Shown piece after piece: positions 1 to 6,238 of a stretch of DNA of 6,999 nucleotides. How positions within the stretch are numbered: the first letter of the stretch is position 1; the number at the start of each line of letters is the position of its first letter. The stretch spans positions 1-6,999 of the forward strand of contig PXCX01000214.1 in assembly GCA_003565195.1 (NCBI GenBank). Reading direction: 5' to 3'. Both the position numbers and the translations under genes were made by a program. The notes beneath the pieces were generated by a model. The model was not told the DNA's origin and made no database searches. It saw nothing but the letters and a program-made list of their open reading frames with translations. The stretch is from PVC group bacterium (GTDB lineage: Bacteria > Verrucomicrobiota > Kiritimatiellia > CAIKKV01 > PXCX01).

Positions 1-1842
1 AAACAATGCATGCGATGAAATCCACTTGACACGCTGAATAAAGGCATCCTGCAAATCGCCGGTCGGATTGGCCAAAATCACCAGCACGAGGCCGATCGCA
101 AGGAAACCGGCCATGGTGGTCAGCATCCATTTGCGGCTGTCGGCGTTAAGATCCATCTCGGCCCGGATACTTCGATTGCTGATTAACCAGGCGGCGGCAG
201 CAATCAGCAGCGGGACGGCGGGGGCAATCAGAATCATCAGCGCCCGCAGCGCCCAAGGAGCTGCCGTATCACCGACGGCGCGGGCCAGCAGTTTCAAAGC
301 GATAAAAAGATACACGACCCCGGCTCCGCCGAGCGTCACGGCCGCGATCGCGATGTTGGTCCAGCTATATTCCGATCGCTTGTAATTTCGCAATATATTA
401 AACAGGTCCCGGCCTTCGATGACAACCATCAGCAGGACACCGACCGCGGCTATGAACATTATCAACACGCTCAGCAAACGATAACTGAACGACAGGAACG
501 GGATGGTATTCCCGGGACCGGCAATCGTTTCTTCGGCAACGATTATGAAAACTGTGACCAGCGAAATCGGGATCGTGATCCAGCGTATCCGGATTTGCCG
601 GGTGCCGGCCCGGAAATGCCAGGCGGTAAACGGCAGAAACCCCAGCAAGGCCATCGGCAAGGTGAACTGGCTGCGTAAATCGGCGAAGAAATCGCCGACC
701 TGTCTCAGAAACTGTTCTGAAAACAGGTCTGTCGGCGTAATTCGTTCATATTGTCCCCGGGTAATGGCGTGTACAAATCCCTCCCAGGTACGCGTGTTTC
801 CCCAGTTATGCGGCGGATTGAAATCGGAAGCGATCGGCATGTAAATGTAAACCAACAGGCCGATCTGTATCAGGAGAAACGAGAAGGCGACTGTGCGGCC
901 GCGCGGCAACAGGTAGCATGCCAGCAATAAGGCCAGGAAATTCAGGAATAAATATACGTACATCGATGGATTCAACGGATGCGACAATTCCGGAAGCCAT
1001 CCCTGCAGAACCGCGCCGATGACCACGAGATACGGGATGCCGGCAACGGCAAAATCGCGGAAAAGATCGTGATCCTTGAGCAAAACCACTACGACCAGGG
1101 CCACGGCGATCAGCAGCAGGGTATGATGATTGCTCAATCCCAGCCCGAAAGAGAGGGCGGCGCAATACAGCCAGCGCGGATTCGGACGCAGGATCCACAG
1201 GTAAATGAAAAGGAACATCGACGCCAGGAAGAAGACGTTCATGGTATATACTTCGACGATCACGGCTTGTGACCAGTGCGCCGGGCTGAATGAAAAAATC
1301 AGACTGCCGGCAACCGCACCGGTCCAGCTGATCGTGGCAAGGACGTTCTTGCTCAGTTCATGTTGTTGCCGCGAGATCCAACTCAGAATGTCACGCCCCG
1401 AACGCGAAAGCAGCAGGGCCATAATGCCGGCGGCAGCCGCCCCGAACATGGCCGACATAAGATTCATGCTCCAGGCCGGATTCGGATGGCCACGGAATTC
1501 GGCTCGAAAGATCGTGCGAAAGATAAAAGCGCACATGGTCCATAATGGATATCCGGGCGGATGGGGAACGCCGAGATGATCGCCGGCCACCGCTAATTCG
1601 CCGGCATCCGACATGGTTACCGAGGGGGCAAGCGTAAAAAAATATACCGAGAAAGCAATCGCCAAGGCAACCCAGAAGGCCCACCAGTCAAGCCGGGTAA
1701 AGCTCCGTTCGGGCAGGTGTGGATCGGGGACGGGTGGCACACCTTCAGGGCTCGGCCCAGAGGGGACGGGCTCAGGCGGCGTGCTCTTGGTCGATCGGCG
1801 GTTTTTGTTCGCGCCGGTTTCAGGATTTCTGCGAAGGTTCAT
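1..1842 (-). CDS. DUF2723-family multi-pass membrane protein (GT-C glycosyltransferase-like), 3' end beyond window
   Basis: The frame is open from an ATG at 1842 to the left window edge, giving 614 codons without a stop, so the C-terminus lies outside. About 48 N-terminal residues are hydrophilic and proline-rich. The first membrane helix spans about residues 52-72, and roughly a dozen more follow up to residue 592. Two family hallmarks are visible. One is the first-loop motif SDAGELAVAGDHLGVPHPPG (residues 78-97), which continues YPLW and carries D79, E82 and H94. The other is a periplasmic stretch at about 331-366 with YMPIASDFNPPHNWG and RGQYE. These mark DUF2723 (PF11028), related to TMEM260-type O-mannosyltransferases. 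In GT-C enzymes an acidic residue in the first loop is catalytic, so D79 or E82 is the candidate (inference). The likely role is transfer of a sugar from a polyprenyl-phosphate donor on the outer face of the inner membrane; the acceptor is unknown. The start is supported by an upstream promoter but only a weak Shine-Dalgarno sequence (AGAGACAGAG). Family assignment is strong; the reaction is inferred. Confidence 0.9.
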   Translation of the reverse strand, partial: MNLRRNPETGANKNRRSTKSTPPEPVPSGPSPEGVPPVPDPHLPERSFTRLDWWAFWVALAIAFSVYFFTLAPSVTMSDAGELAVAGDHLGVPHPPGYPLWTMCAFIFRTIFRAEFRGHPNPAWSMNLMSAMFGAAAAGIMALLLSRSGRDILSWISRQQHELSKNVLATISWTGAVAGSLIFSFSPAHWSQAVIVEVYTMNVFFLASMFLFIYLWILRPNPRWLYCAALSFGLGLSNHHTLLLIAVALVVVVLLKDHDLFRDFAVAGIPYLVVIGAVLQGWLPELSHPLNPSMYVYLFLNFLALLLACYLLPRGRTVAFSFLLIQIGLLVYIYMPIASDFNPPHNWGNTRTWEGFVHAITRGQYERITPTDLFSEQFLRQVGDFFADLRSQFTLPMALLGFLPFTAWHFRAGTRQIRIRWITIPISLVTVFIIVAEETIAGPGNTIPFLSFSYRLLSVLIMFIAAVGVLLMVVIEGRDLFNILRNYKRSEYSWTNIAIAAVTLGGAGVVYLFIALKLLARAVGDTAAPWALRALMILIAPAVPLLIAAAAWLISNRSIRAEMDLNADSRKWMLTTMAGFLAIGLVLVILANPTGDLQDAFIQRVKWISSHALF

Positions 1843-1927
1843 GATCTCTGTCTCTGTCAAGCCTGCTAAAAACCGGGAACCCGGTCCTGTACGTTGTCGT
1901 ATCGGTCTGAAAATATCGTGGCCACCG

Positions 1928-1956
1928 ATTATAAGTGATAATTTGCCGTTATGCAA
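1928..1956 (-). promoter_or_regulatory. Sigma70-type promoter for the DUF2723 gene
   Basis: Read on the minus strand, a perfect -10 hexamer TATAAT lies at 1933-1928. A weak -35 (TTGCAT, 3 of 6 consensus bases) lies at 1956-1951, with an ideal 17-bp spacer. Transcription would begin near 1921, leaving a leader of about 80 nt before the ATG at 1842. The 11-bp tandem repeat sits directly upstream of the -35, so the weak -35 may be helped by an activator (inference). Confidence 0.55.
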
Positions 1957-1957
1957 C

Positions 1958-1982
1958 GTCAAATCCGGGTGGTCAAATCCGG
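1958..1982. repeat. Tandem 11-bp direct repeat (GTCAAATCCGG, period 14)
   Basis: GTCAAATCCGG occurs at 1958-1968 and again at 1972-1982 with no mismatch, separated by GTG. On the minus strand it reads CCGGATTTGAC twice and ends two bases before the proposed -35 of the DUF2723 promoter. The position and repetition suggest a protein-binding site, but no known regulator consensus is recognised. Confidence 0.6.
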
Positions 1983-2009
1983 TGACGGATGCGCGACGCG
2001 AAATCTTGC

Positions 2010-2038
2010 TGGACGGGATGGTTCAGGCCTGCTACAGT
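2010..2038 (+). promoter_or_regulatory. Candidate promoter for the ftsQ-ftsA-ftsZ operon
   Basis: TGGACG at 2010-2015 (4 of 6 -35 consensus bases) is followed by a 17-bp spacer and TACAGT at 2033-2038 (4 of 6). The spacer ends in TGC, giving an extended -10 (TGn) element. Transcription would start near 2045, just ahead of the 13-bp tandem repeat. Hexamer matches alone are modest evidence. Confidence 0.4.
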
Positions 2039-2046
2039 ATACGGCC

Positions 2047-2073
2047 AAAGGATGCGTTTAAAAGGATGCGTTT
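2047..2073. repeat. Tandem 13-bp direct repeat (AAAGGATGCGTTT, period 14)
   Basis: AAAGGATGCGTTT occurs at 2047-2059 and 2061-2073 with no mismatch, separated by a single A. The core GGATGCG also occurs once more at 1987-1993. The repeat lies between or across the two candidate ftsQ-operon promoters, so it could be an operator or a small slippage duplication. Confidence 0.65.
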
Positions 2074-2086
2074 GATAATAGATAAT
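2058..2086 (+). promoter_or_regulatory. Alternative promoter for the ftsQ operon
   Basis: TTAAAA at 2058-2063 (4 of 6 against TTGACA), a 17-bp spacer and GATAAT at 2081-2086 (5 of 6 against TATAAT) form a second plausible sigma70-type promoter in an AT-rich patch. It overlaps the second copy of the 13-bp repeat, so a protein bound there would compete with polymerase. Only one of the two candidate plus-strand promoters may be real. Confidence 0.35.
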
Positions 2087-2176
2087 ATGGCGGCTCGTTT
2101 AAGGTGGAAAGTGGCGGCATCCGGTGTGTTTGGGTGCTGTGCCGTTCGGTCTTGAACCAGAAAAAACAAAGAGTCG

Positions 2177-3142
2177 GTGTTGAAACGTAAATTAAAAAGA
2201 AAGACGGTTTTAGTGCGATCTCTGAGTCCCGACATGGGGCGCCGCCGCATCCTGGCGGCACGGACATCGCGCGGCGGGGATGCTTGGCGGATTACTCTAC
2301 GAAGACTGACGGTGGTTCTGATTCTTTTAACGTTGCTGGCGCTTGGTGTGCTGGCTTGCGCTCAAGGTCTCCGATGGGCGGGACGCAGGCTGCTTTGGGA
2401 AAACGATACATATAACGTGCGCACCTTGAATGTCAGGGTTGACGGACGTTTGTCCCGCGAGCATGTTCTGGAGTTTATGAATCTTCCCGACGAAATCAAT
2501 CTGTGGGCTCTCTTGCTGGCACGTCGTACCGACGCGGGAAACAATGGGTTGCGAGACAGCATGACGATCGATCGAATCCGCGAAAATTTCTTGAAACGGA
2601 TTCCATCCGCGTCGGATATGGATATCGCGGTTCGGTTCCCGGACCGGCTTGATGTTCGCGTTAAGGAAAGGGTTCCGTTTGCCACGGTGGATGCCGGCAG
2701 GGGATATGGTGATTTCGTGATCGACCGGCATGGCATGGTCTTTTTCGATCCACGCGATGATGCCCGTTTACCTTTGATCATGGGGGTTTCTTCGGAAAAT
2801 CTCATGCCGGGAATGGACCTCTCCGGGACCTTGAAATCGGCATTACGGTTACTTGACATGGTGCGACAACCCAGATACAACCGTGATATCGTGATTCGCC
2901 GCCTCAATGTTGCCGCTGACGAGTATCTGGAATGCTGGCTCGAAAACGGTATTCATGTTACGCTTGCATGGGCCGGGATGGATGACAGCCGCGAGAACGG
3001 CGATAAACATCTTGAATTGAAACTTAATAGTTTGCGCTCGATTATTCGAGATAGCCGCGAGACCGGCCGAAGAATAGAGTCAATCGATCTGACGTTGACC
3101 GAAGACAATATCCCGGCAACGCTCAAGTCGAGCCGGATCTAA
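2177..3142 (+). CDS. ftsQ: Cell-division protein FtsQ/DivIB
   Basis: This 321-residue protein has the FtsQ layout. A very basic cytoplasmic N-terminus (about 1-42) is followed by one membrane helix (about 45-65), a POTRA domain (about 79-171, from YNVRTLNVRVDG to FPDRLDVRVKERVPFATV), and the FtsQ core with VIDRHGMVFF at 181-190 and RLPLIMG at 197-203. FtsQ sits in the inner membrane with its bulk in the periplasm and recruits FtsB/FtsL and later septal peptidoglycan synthases. The start is GTG at 2177: a stop at 2153-2155 bounds the frame, and the next ATG (2234) would remove the basic tail. The ribosome site is weak (A-rich, AAAGAG). About 16 residues (115-130) appear inserted between the POTRA NLWAL strand and the following helix. 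It is first in the operon, 10 bp before ftsA. Sequence conservation in FtsQ is generally low, but architecture and neighbours make the call firm. Confidence 0.88.
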   Translation: MLKRKLKRKTVLVRSLSPDMGRRRILAARTSRGGDAWRITLRRLTVVLILLTLLALGVLACAQGLRWAGRRLLWENDTYNVRTLNVRVDGRLSREHVLEFMNLPDEINLWALLLARRTDAGNNGLRDSMTIDRIRENFLKRIPSASDMDIAVRFPDRLDVRVKERVPFATVDAGRGYGDFVIDRHGMVFFDPRDDARLPLIMGVSSENLMPGMDLSGTLKSALRLLDMVRQPRYNRDIVIRRLNVAADEYLECWLENGIHVTLAWAGMDDSRENGDKHLELKLNSLRSIIRDSRETGRRIESIDLTLTEDNIPATLKSSRI

Positions 3143-3152
3143 CCAAAATGGA

Positions 3153-4400
3153 ATGTTGATGCGCGCACGTAATCATAACGGAGAGACGGTTGTCGGCCTC
3201 GAAATCGCTACCACCAAGGTGGTGTTCATGGTGGCTGAGCAACGGGATGATGGGGAAATTACGGTGCGCGCCCTGGCAACCCATCCGACGACGGGATTGC
3301 GTAAGGGACAGGTGGTGGACTACGAAAGCGCGCGCACTTGTCTGGGCGAGGCCTTGCACGATCTGAGACAGAACTATTCTGTGCCGATCAAACGCTTGTT
3401 TCTGTCGGTGTCCGGCCCGCATATCCAGACGTTGCGCAACCGGGGTCACGTGGCGGTGCTGAACGAAGACCTTGAAATTACCGAGGAGGAAGTCCAGCAT
3501 GTCAAGCAGGTGGCGGCGGCGATTAGCCTGCCTGAAGACCGCGTATTGTTGCATACCATTTTTGGACGTTATCGTATTGATGATGCACAATCGGCGTTGC
3601 GGCCGGAAGGCATGACCGGTGCGCGGCTTTCGGCAGACATGCTGGCGGTGCATGGATCGCAGACCCATTTCCGTAATCTGGCCAAACTGGTTCGTGATTT
3701 GGAGTTGGAATGCAGCGATACTGTATTCAGCGGTTATGCTTCAGCGGCTGCGGTTGTGCGTCCGGAACAAAAACGCAGTGGCGTCGTCGTGATTGACCTG
3801 GGCGGGGGAACGACCGATTACATGGCCTATACGGATGAAACCATTGGTGCCATGGGCGTGTTGGGCGTTGGCGGGGAGCATGTAACCAACGATATTGCTC
3901 AAGCGTTCGGTTTGACGACCCGGGAAGCCGAACAAATCAAACGCGATCATGGTTCGTCATTGTTGGAGCGAACCACCAAGGTGACCGAGTTGGCGCGCCA
4001 ATATAACCGGAAACGAACGGTCCCGCTGGCGTCACTGCGTACCGTGATCCATGCGCGCATGGAGGAAACGTTTGGTTTAATCCGCGAACGGCTGGAAGCG
4101 GAAGGGGTCTTGGCGCCTGTGGGAGCCGGGATTTTGTTGACAGGTGGCGGGGCTTTGTTGCGCGACGCGGATGTGCTGGCCGAGAAGGTCTTTAATAAGC
4201 CCTGCACGGTTGTATCGCCATGGCGTTTACATGGAGCAGGGCTGGCTGACCGGCCGGAATTGGCTACCGTGGCTGGCGTGGTTCGCTACGGATTGCGTAA
4301 TAAGTCGGATTCCGGACGGCATTCAGGCTTGCTCGATTGGTTCCGGGTATTCTGGGATGGCGACCGCGAAGGAGTGGAGCAGGATGATCTCTTCGTCTGA
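3153..4400 (+). CDS. ftsA: Cell-division protein FtsA (actin-like Z-ring membrane tether)
   Basis: This 415-residue protein matches FtsA throughout. The phosphate-1 loop is GLEIATTK (15-22), and the SHS2/1C domain spans about 80-170. The phosphate-2 motif is VVVIDLGGGTTDY (211-223), followed by the FtsA-typical VGGEHVTNDIAQAFGL (239-254) and AEQIKRDHG (259-267). The adenosine motif is GILLTGGGALL (326-336). Near the C-terminus GLLDWFRVFWDGD (392-404) looks like the amphipathic membrane-targeting helix. FtsA polymerises on the inner face of the membrane, binds ATP, and anchors FtsZ by its C-terminal tail. The phosphate-1 loop departs from the usual GLDIGTTK: Glu replaces the Mg-linked Asp and Ala replaces Gly. 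The start may be ATG 3153 or ATG 3159 (two codons later); neither has a strong Shine-Dalgarno, suggesting coupling to ftsQ, which ends 10 bp upstream. The 3' end overlaps ftsZ by 17 nt. Confidence 0.95.
   Translation: MLMRARNHNGETVVGLEIATTKVVFMVAEQRDDGEITVRALATHPTTGLRKGQVVDYESARTCLGEALHDLRQNYSVPIKRLFLSVSGPHIQTLRNRGHVAVLNEDLEITEEEVQHVKQVAAAISLPEDRVLLHTIFGRYRIDDAQSALRPEGMTGARLSADMLAVHGSQTHFRNLAKLVRDLELECSDTVFSGYASAAAVVRPEQKRSGVVVIDLGGGTTDYMAYTDETIGAMGVLGVGGEHVTNDIAQAFGLTTREAEQIKRDHGSSLLERTTKVTELARQYNRKRTVPLASLRTVIHARMEETFGLIRERLEAEGVLAPVGAGILLTGGGALLRDADVLAEKVFNKPCTVVSPWRLHGAGLADRPELATVAGVVRYGLRNKSDSGRHSGLLDWFRVFWDGDREGVEQDDLFV
4369..4374 (+). promoter_or_regulatory. Ribosome binding site fixing the ftsZ start
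   Basis: AAGGAG at 4369-4374 lies 9 nt before the ATG at 4384, and a second GGAG follows at 4376-4379. Both are inside the ftsA coding sequence. This settles the ftsZ start against the longer in-frame extension that reaches back to 4144 inside ftsA. Confidence 0.75.
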
Positions 4401-5553
4401 AGGGCGTGAATTTGTGCGTCAGCGTAAAGTCGTGGCTTTGGGTGGCGGCGCCTGTCGGGCGCTTGACCGGATGTTGGCCAGATGGCCGCGGCCACCATGT
4501 ACTGTGGCGGTGGATACCGATGATCGTTCACTGGATGCCAGCCGGGCGGCCGCCCATCTGCCGCTGGGCGGGCGCCTGACGAAAGGGTTTGGCAGTGGTG
4601 GCGATCCGCGGGTAGGTAAGCTGGCAGCCGAAGAATCGGTTGCCGAATGGCGCTCGGTATGCGCCGATACCGATTGGATGCTTCTTTTGACGGCGCTGGG
4701 TGGCGGCACCGGAACCGGCGCGGCATCCACCCTGGCGCGGGTCGCCATGTCTTGCGGTACCCGGGTTACCGCGGTGGCCACCTTACCGTTTGATTTCGAG
4801 GACGACGAAAAGTTAAAGCGGGCGCAACGCGGACTCCACGAATTGCATGCCGCTTGCGATGCGTTGATCGCGGTACCCAACAGCGGACTGGTTGCCGCCG
4901 CAGGGTCGCCACACGAGGCGAACGCCGCCTTTGCGGCGGCGGACGGCGCTGTGGGCGTCATGTTGACCGCGCTGTGTCACATGATTCTGGGGCAGGGGTT
5001 GCTCACGCTGGATATGCCTTCGCTGCAAAGGGTGCTGGGCGGTAGAGTGCGGCCGGCGGCATTCGGTTTCGGACGTGCCGACGGCGAATCCCGCGCGCCG
5101 ACGGCGCTGGCTGACTTGCTGGCCTGTCCGCTGCTGGTGGATGACCATCGGCTAAGCCAGGCAACCGCCGCCTGGGCTGGTATCCTGGCCGGGAATGACG
5201 TTTCCTTCAGGGAAATAGAAACGACGCTGGAGGAACTGCGCGCGGCTATGAAACCGGAAACGACTTTGCTGACCGGTGTTTATCTAGATGAGTTTTTCGG
5301 TGACGAATTCAATCTGGTCGCGATAACCGCGGGCACCCAGCGCAAGGCGGAAGAACCGAGTCTTTCCCAATTGGACGTCTCCACGCCTTTGTCGAAAACA
5401 GCCCGGCGATCGTTGTCAACCGAGGAACAACTCAAATTCGATCCACCTCAAAAAGGTCGTTTCAAGGATGTCGATCCCACCATTGTCGGTGGCGAAGATC
5501 TCGATATTCCCACATTTGTCCGCCGTAAAATACGTTTTGAGGCTGCACGATGA
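4384..5553 (+). CDS. ftsZ: Divergent cell-division GTPase FtsZ
   Basis: This 389-residue tubulin-like GTPase forms the cytoplasmic division ring. By eye it aligns with Bacillus subtilis FtsZ almost without gaps. The T1 loop has shrunk to GGGACRALDRM (20-30), DTD at 44-46 replaces NTD, and LTKGFGSGGDPRVGKLAAEE (65-84) covers the T3 region. The tubulin signature LGGGTGTGAA (105-114) is intact, with PFDFE (135-139) and VPNSGLV (164-170). Guanine contacts N166, F183 and D187 are kept. The T7 loop is GLLTLDMPSL (205-214). The usual Asn-x-Asp-x-x-Asp becomes Thr208, Asp210 and Ser213, so the Asp equivalent to E. coli D212 is missing; K143 replaces the usual Arg. A linker of about 50 residues (320-372) leads to LDIPTFVRRK (373-382), the classic FtsA-binding tail. 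The start has a strong Shine-Dalgarno within ftsA, and the stop overlaps the next start (ATGA). Identity as FtsZ is firm; reduced GTPase activity is an inference. Confidence 0.93.
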   Translation: MISSSEGREFVRQRKVVALGGGACRALDRMLARWPRPPCTVAVDTDDRSLDASRAAAHLPLGGRLTKGFGSGGDPRVGKLAAEESVAEWRSVCADTDWMLLLTALGGGTGTGAASTLARVAMSCGTRVTAVATLPFDFEDDEKLKRAQRGLHELHAACDALIAVPNSGLVAAAGSPHEANAAFAAADGAVGVMLTALCHMILGQGLLTLDMPSLQRVLGGRVRPAAFGFGRADGESRAPTALADLLACPLLVDDHRLSQATAAWAGILAGNDVSFREIETTLEELRAAMKPETTLLTGVYLDEFFGDEFNLVAITAGTQRKAEEPSLSQLDVSTPLSKTARRSLSTEEQLKFDPPQKGRFKDVDPTIVGGEDLDIPTFVRRKIRFEAAR

Positions 5554-6092
5554 CATGCGCTGACCAGGATTCCGGAAGACGTCCCGTGCCTGGATTGTTG
5601 CGATGGATCCGGCTTTTTTTGCGTCATGATGCCGGACCGTTTAGTCAGTTTATCAAATATGGCGTCGCGGGAGGGGTCGCGACCGGGGTTAATATCGTGA
5701 TCTTTTTCTTGTTGGGCTGGCGTTTGTTGCCGTGCCTGACGGAAGACGATATTATGGTAAGATTACTGAATGTGGCACCGGCGGCGGTTCCCGCGGCACG
5801 GCGCGCGTTGAATGCGGCGATTGCCAATACGGTCGCCTTCCTTATCTCCAATGCAGTGGCCTATACGTTGAACTTGATGTTCGTGTTCAAGGGCGGACGG
5901 CATCGCTGGCTGGTCGAAGTCGGCCTTTTTTACGCTGTCTCCAGCATTTCATTCGCCGTTGGTGTCAGCTTGCAGTCGCTTTTGATTGCGCGGTATGATT
6001 TAATGACCACCCTTGCTTTCGGAACCAATATCCTGAGTGCGCTGATGATTAATTTCATGGTGCGCAAATACTTGATTTTTCAACGCCCCTGA
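5550..6092 (+). CDS. GtrA-family membrane protein (putative polyprenyl-phosphate-sugar translocase)
   Basis: This 180-residue protein has about 30 polar N-terminal residues and then four hydrophobic segments (about 35-60, 88-112, 120-147 and 153-172). GtrA-like signatures (PF04138) are FIKYGVAGGVATGVNIVIFF (34-53), SNAVAYTLNLMFVFK (100-114) and ALMINFMVRKYLIF (164-177). GtrA members are thought to move or help present polyprenyl-phosphate-linked sugars across the inner membrane for O-antigen, teichoic or arabinogalactan modification. A charged stretch of about 28 residues (60-88) between helices 1 and 2 is longer than usual. The ATG overlaps the ftsZ stop (ATGA), and GAGG at 5539-5542 sits 7 nt upstream, so it is probably translated together with ftsZ. 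A GtrA protein is not a standard divisome partner. It may serve the divergent DUF2723 protein, or simply be the last gene of a compact operon. The substrate is unknown. Confidence 0.85.
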   Translation: MTCADQDSGRRPVPGLLRWIRLFLRHDAGPFSQFIKYGVAGGVATGVNIVIFFLLGWRLLPCLTEDDIMVRLLNVAPAAVPAARRALNAAIANTVAFLISNAVAYTLNLMFVFKGGRHRWLVEVGLFYAVSSISFAVGVSLQSLLIARYDLMTTLAFGTNILSALMINFMVRKYLIFQRP

Positions 6093-6096
6093 GAAC

Positions 6097-6134
6097 CCGG
6101 ATCGTTTGAGCGTATCCGGCAAGACGAACTCTTG
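6097..6134. repeat. Two short inverted repeats just after the operon
   Basis: CCGGAT at 6097-6102 is matched by ATCCGG at 6114-6119 (6-bp stem, 11-nt loop). CAAGA at 6120-6124 is matched by TCTTG at 6130-6134 (5-bp stem, 5-nt loop). They begin 5 bases after the stop of the GtrA gene and could slow RNA decay or mark the 3' end. Neither is followed by a T-run, so a classical intrinsic terminator is not supported. Confidence 0.35.
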
Positions 6135-6162
6135 TCGTGAACCACGATCATGCATTAAGCGC

Positions 6163-6185
6163 TCGGTTTATACTGATCGAACCGA
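6163..6185. repeat. Inverted repeat TCGGTT...AACCGA
   Basis: TCGGTT at 6163-6168 is the exact complement of AACCGA at 6180-6185, with an 11-bp spacer. It lies about 55 bp upstream of the moxR -35 element. A dyad of this size and position could be a dimeric regulator site, but no consensus is recognised and a 6-bp arm can arise by chance. Confidence 0.3.
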
Positions 6186-6238
6186 CCATGCGACTGGAAC
6201 ATGTGGAGGCAAAACTTCAGAGCAACATTGACGTCGAA

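Larger units (their letters stand above)
1843..2176. other. Divergent intergenic regulatory region
   Basis: This 334-bp gap separates the minus-strand DUF2723 gene from the plus-strand ftsQ operon. I see no credible gene in it. It contains promoter-like elements in both directions and two unrelated tandem direct repeats with 14-bp spacing, which are listed separately. The stretch from about 2047 to 2100 is AT-richer than the genes, while about 2095-2150 is GC-richer and carries no recognisable element. The segment just before ftsQ (about 2159-2172) is A-rich. Confidence 0.7.

Noticed and set aside
68..1579. Several open plus-strand frames of about 60-130 codons across the left quarter
   Set aside because: They lie opposite a continuous 614-codon minus-strand frame with clear DUF2723 motifs and membrane helices; their translations are low-complexity and show no domain.
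1855..1860. TTGACA on the minus strand as a -35 element for the DUF2723 gene
   Set aside because: It lies only 12 bases before the start codon, leaving no room for a -10 element and leader. The TATAAT at 1933-1928 is a better fit.
1613..2155. A 180-codon plus-strand frame running across the DUF2723 5' end and the intergenic region
   Set aside because: Its first part is antisense to a real gene, and the rest covers the promoters and repeats. The translation has no recognisable fold and no ribosome site was seen.
2087..2155. A 22-codon leader-peptide-like frame upstream of ftsQ
   Set aside because: It has no Shine-Dalgarno sequence, no run of regulatory codons and no paired attenuator or terminator hairpins downstream.
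4144..4383. An 80-codon N-terminal extension of FtsZ inside ftsA
   Set aside because: The added residues match nothing in FtsZ and overlap conserved FtsA sequence in another frame. The ATG at 4384 has a strong ribosome site and aligns with the normal FtsZ N-terminus.
4384..5553. Reading the FtsZ-like gene as a bacterial tubulin or a phage or plasmid TubZ
   Set aside because: The T3 stretch, PFDFE, VPNSGL and the C-terminal DIPTFVRRK tail, together with ftsQ and ftsA directly upstream, are specific to FtsZ.
6097..6134. Rho-independent terminator after the GtrA gene
   Set aside because: The stems are short with a long loop in one case, and no T-run follows either hairpin.
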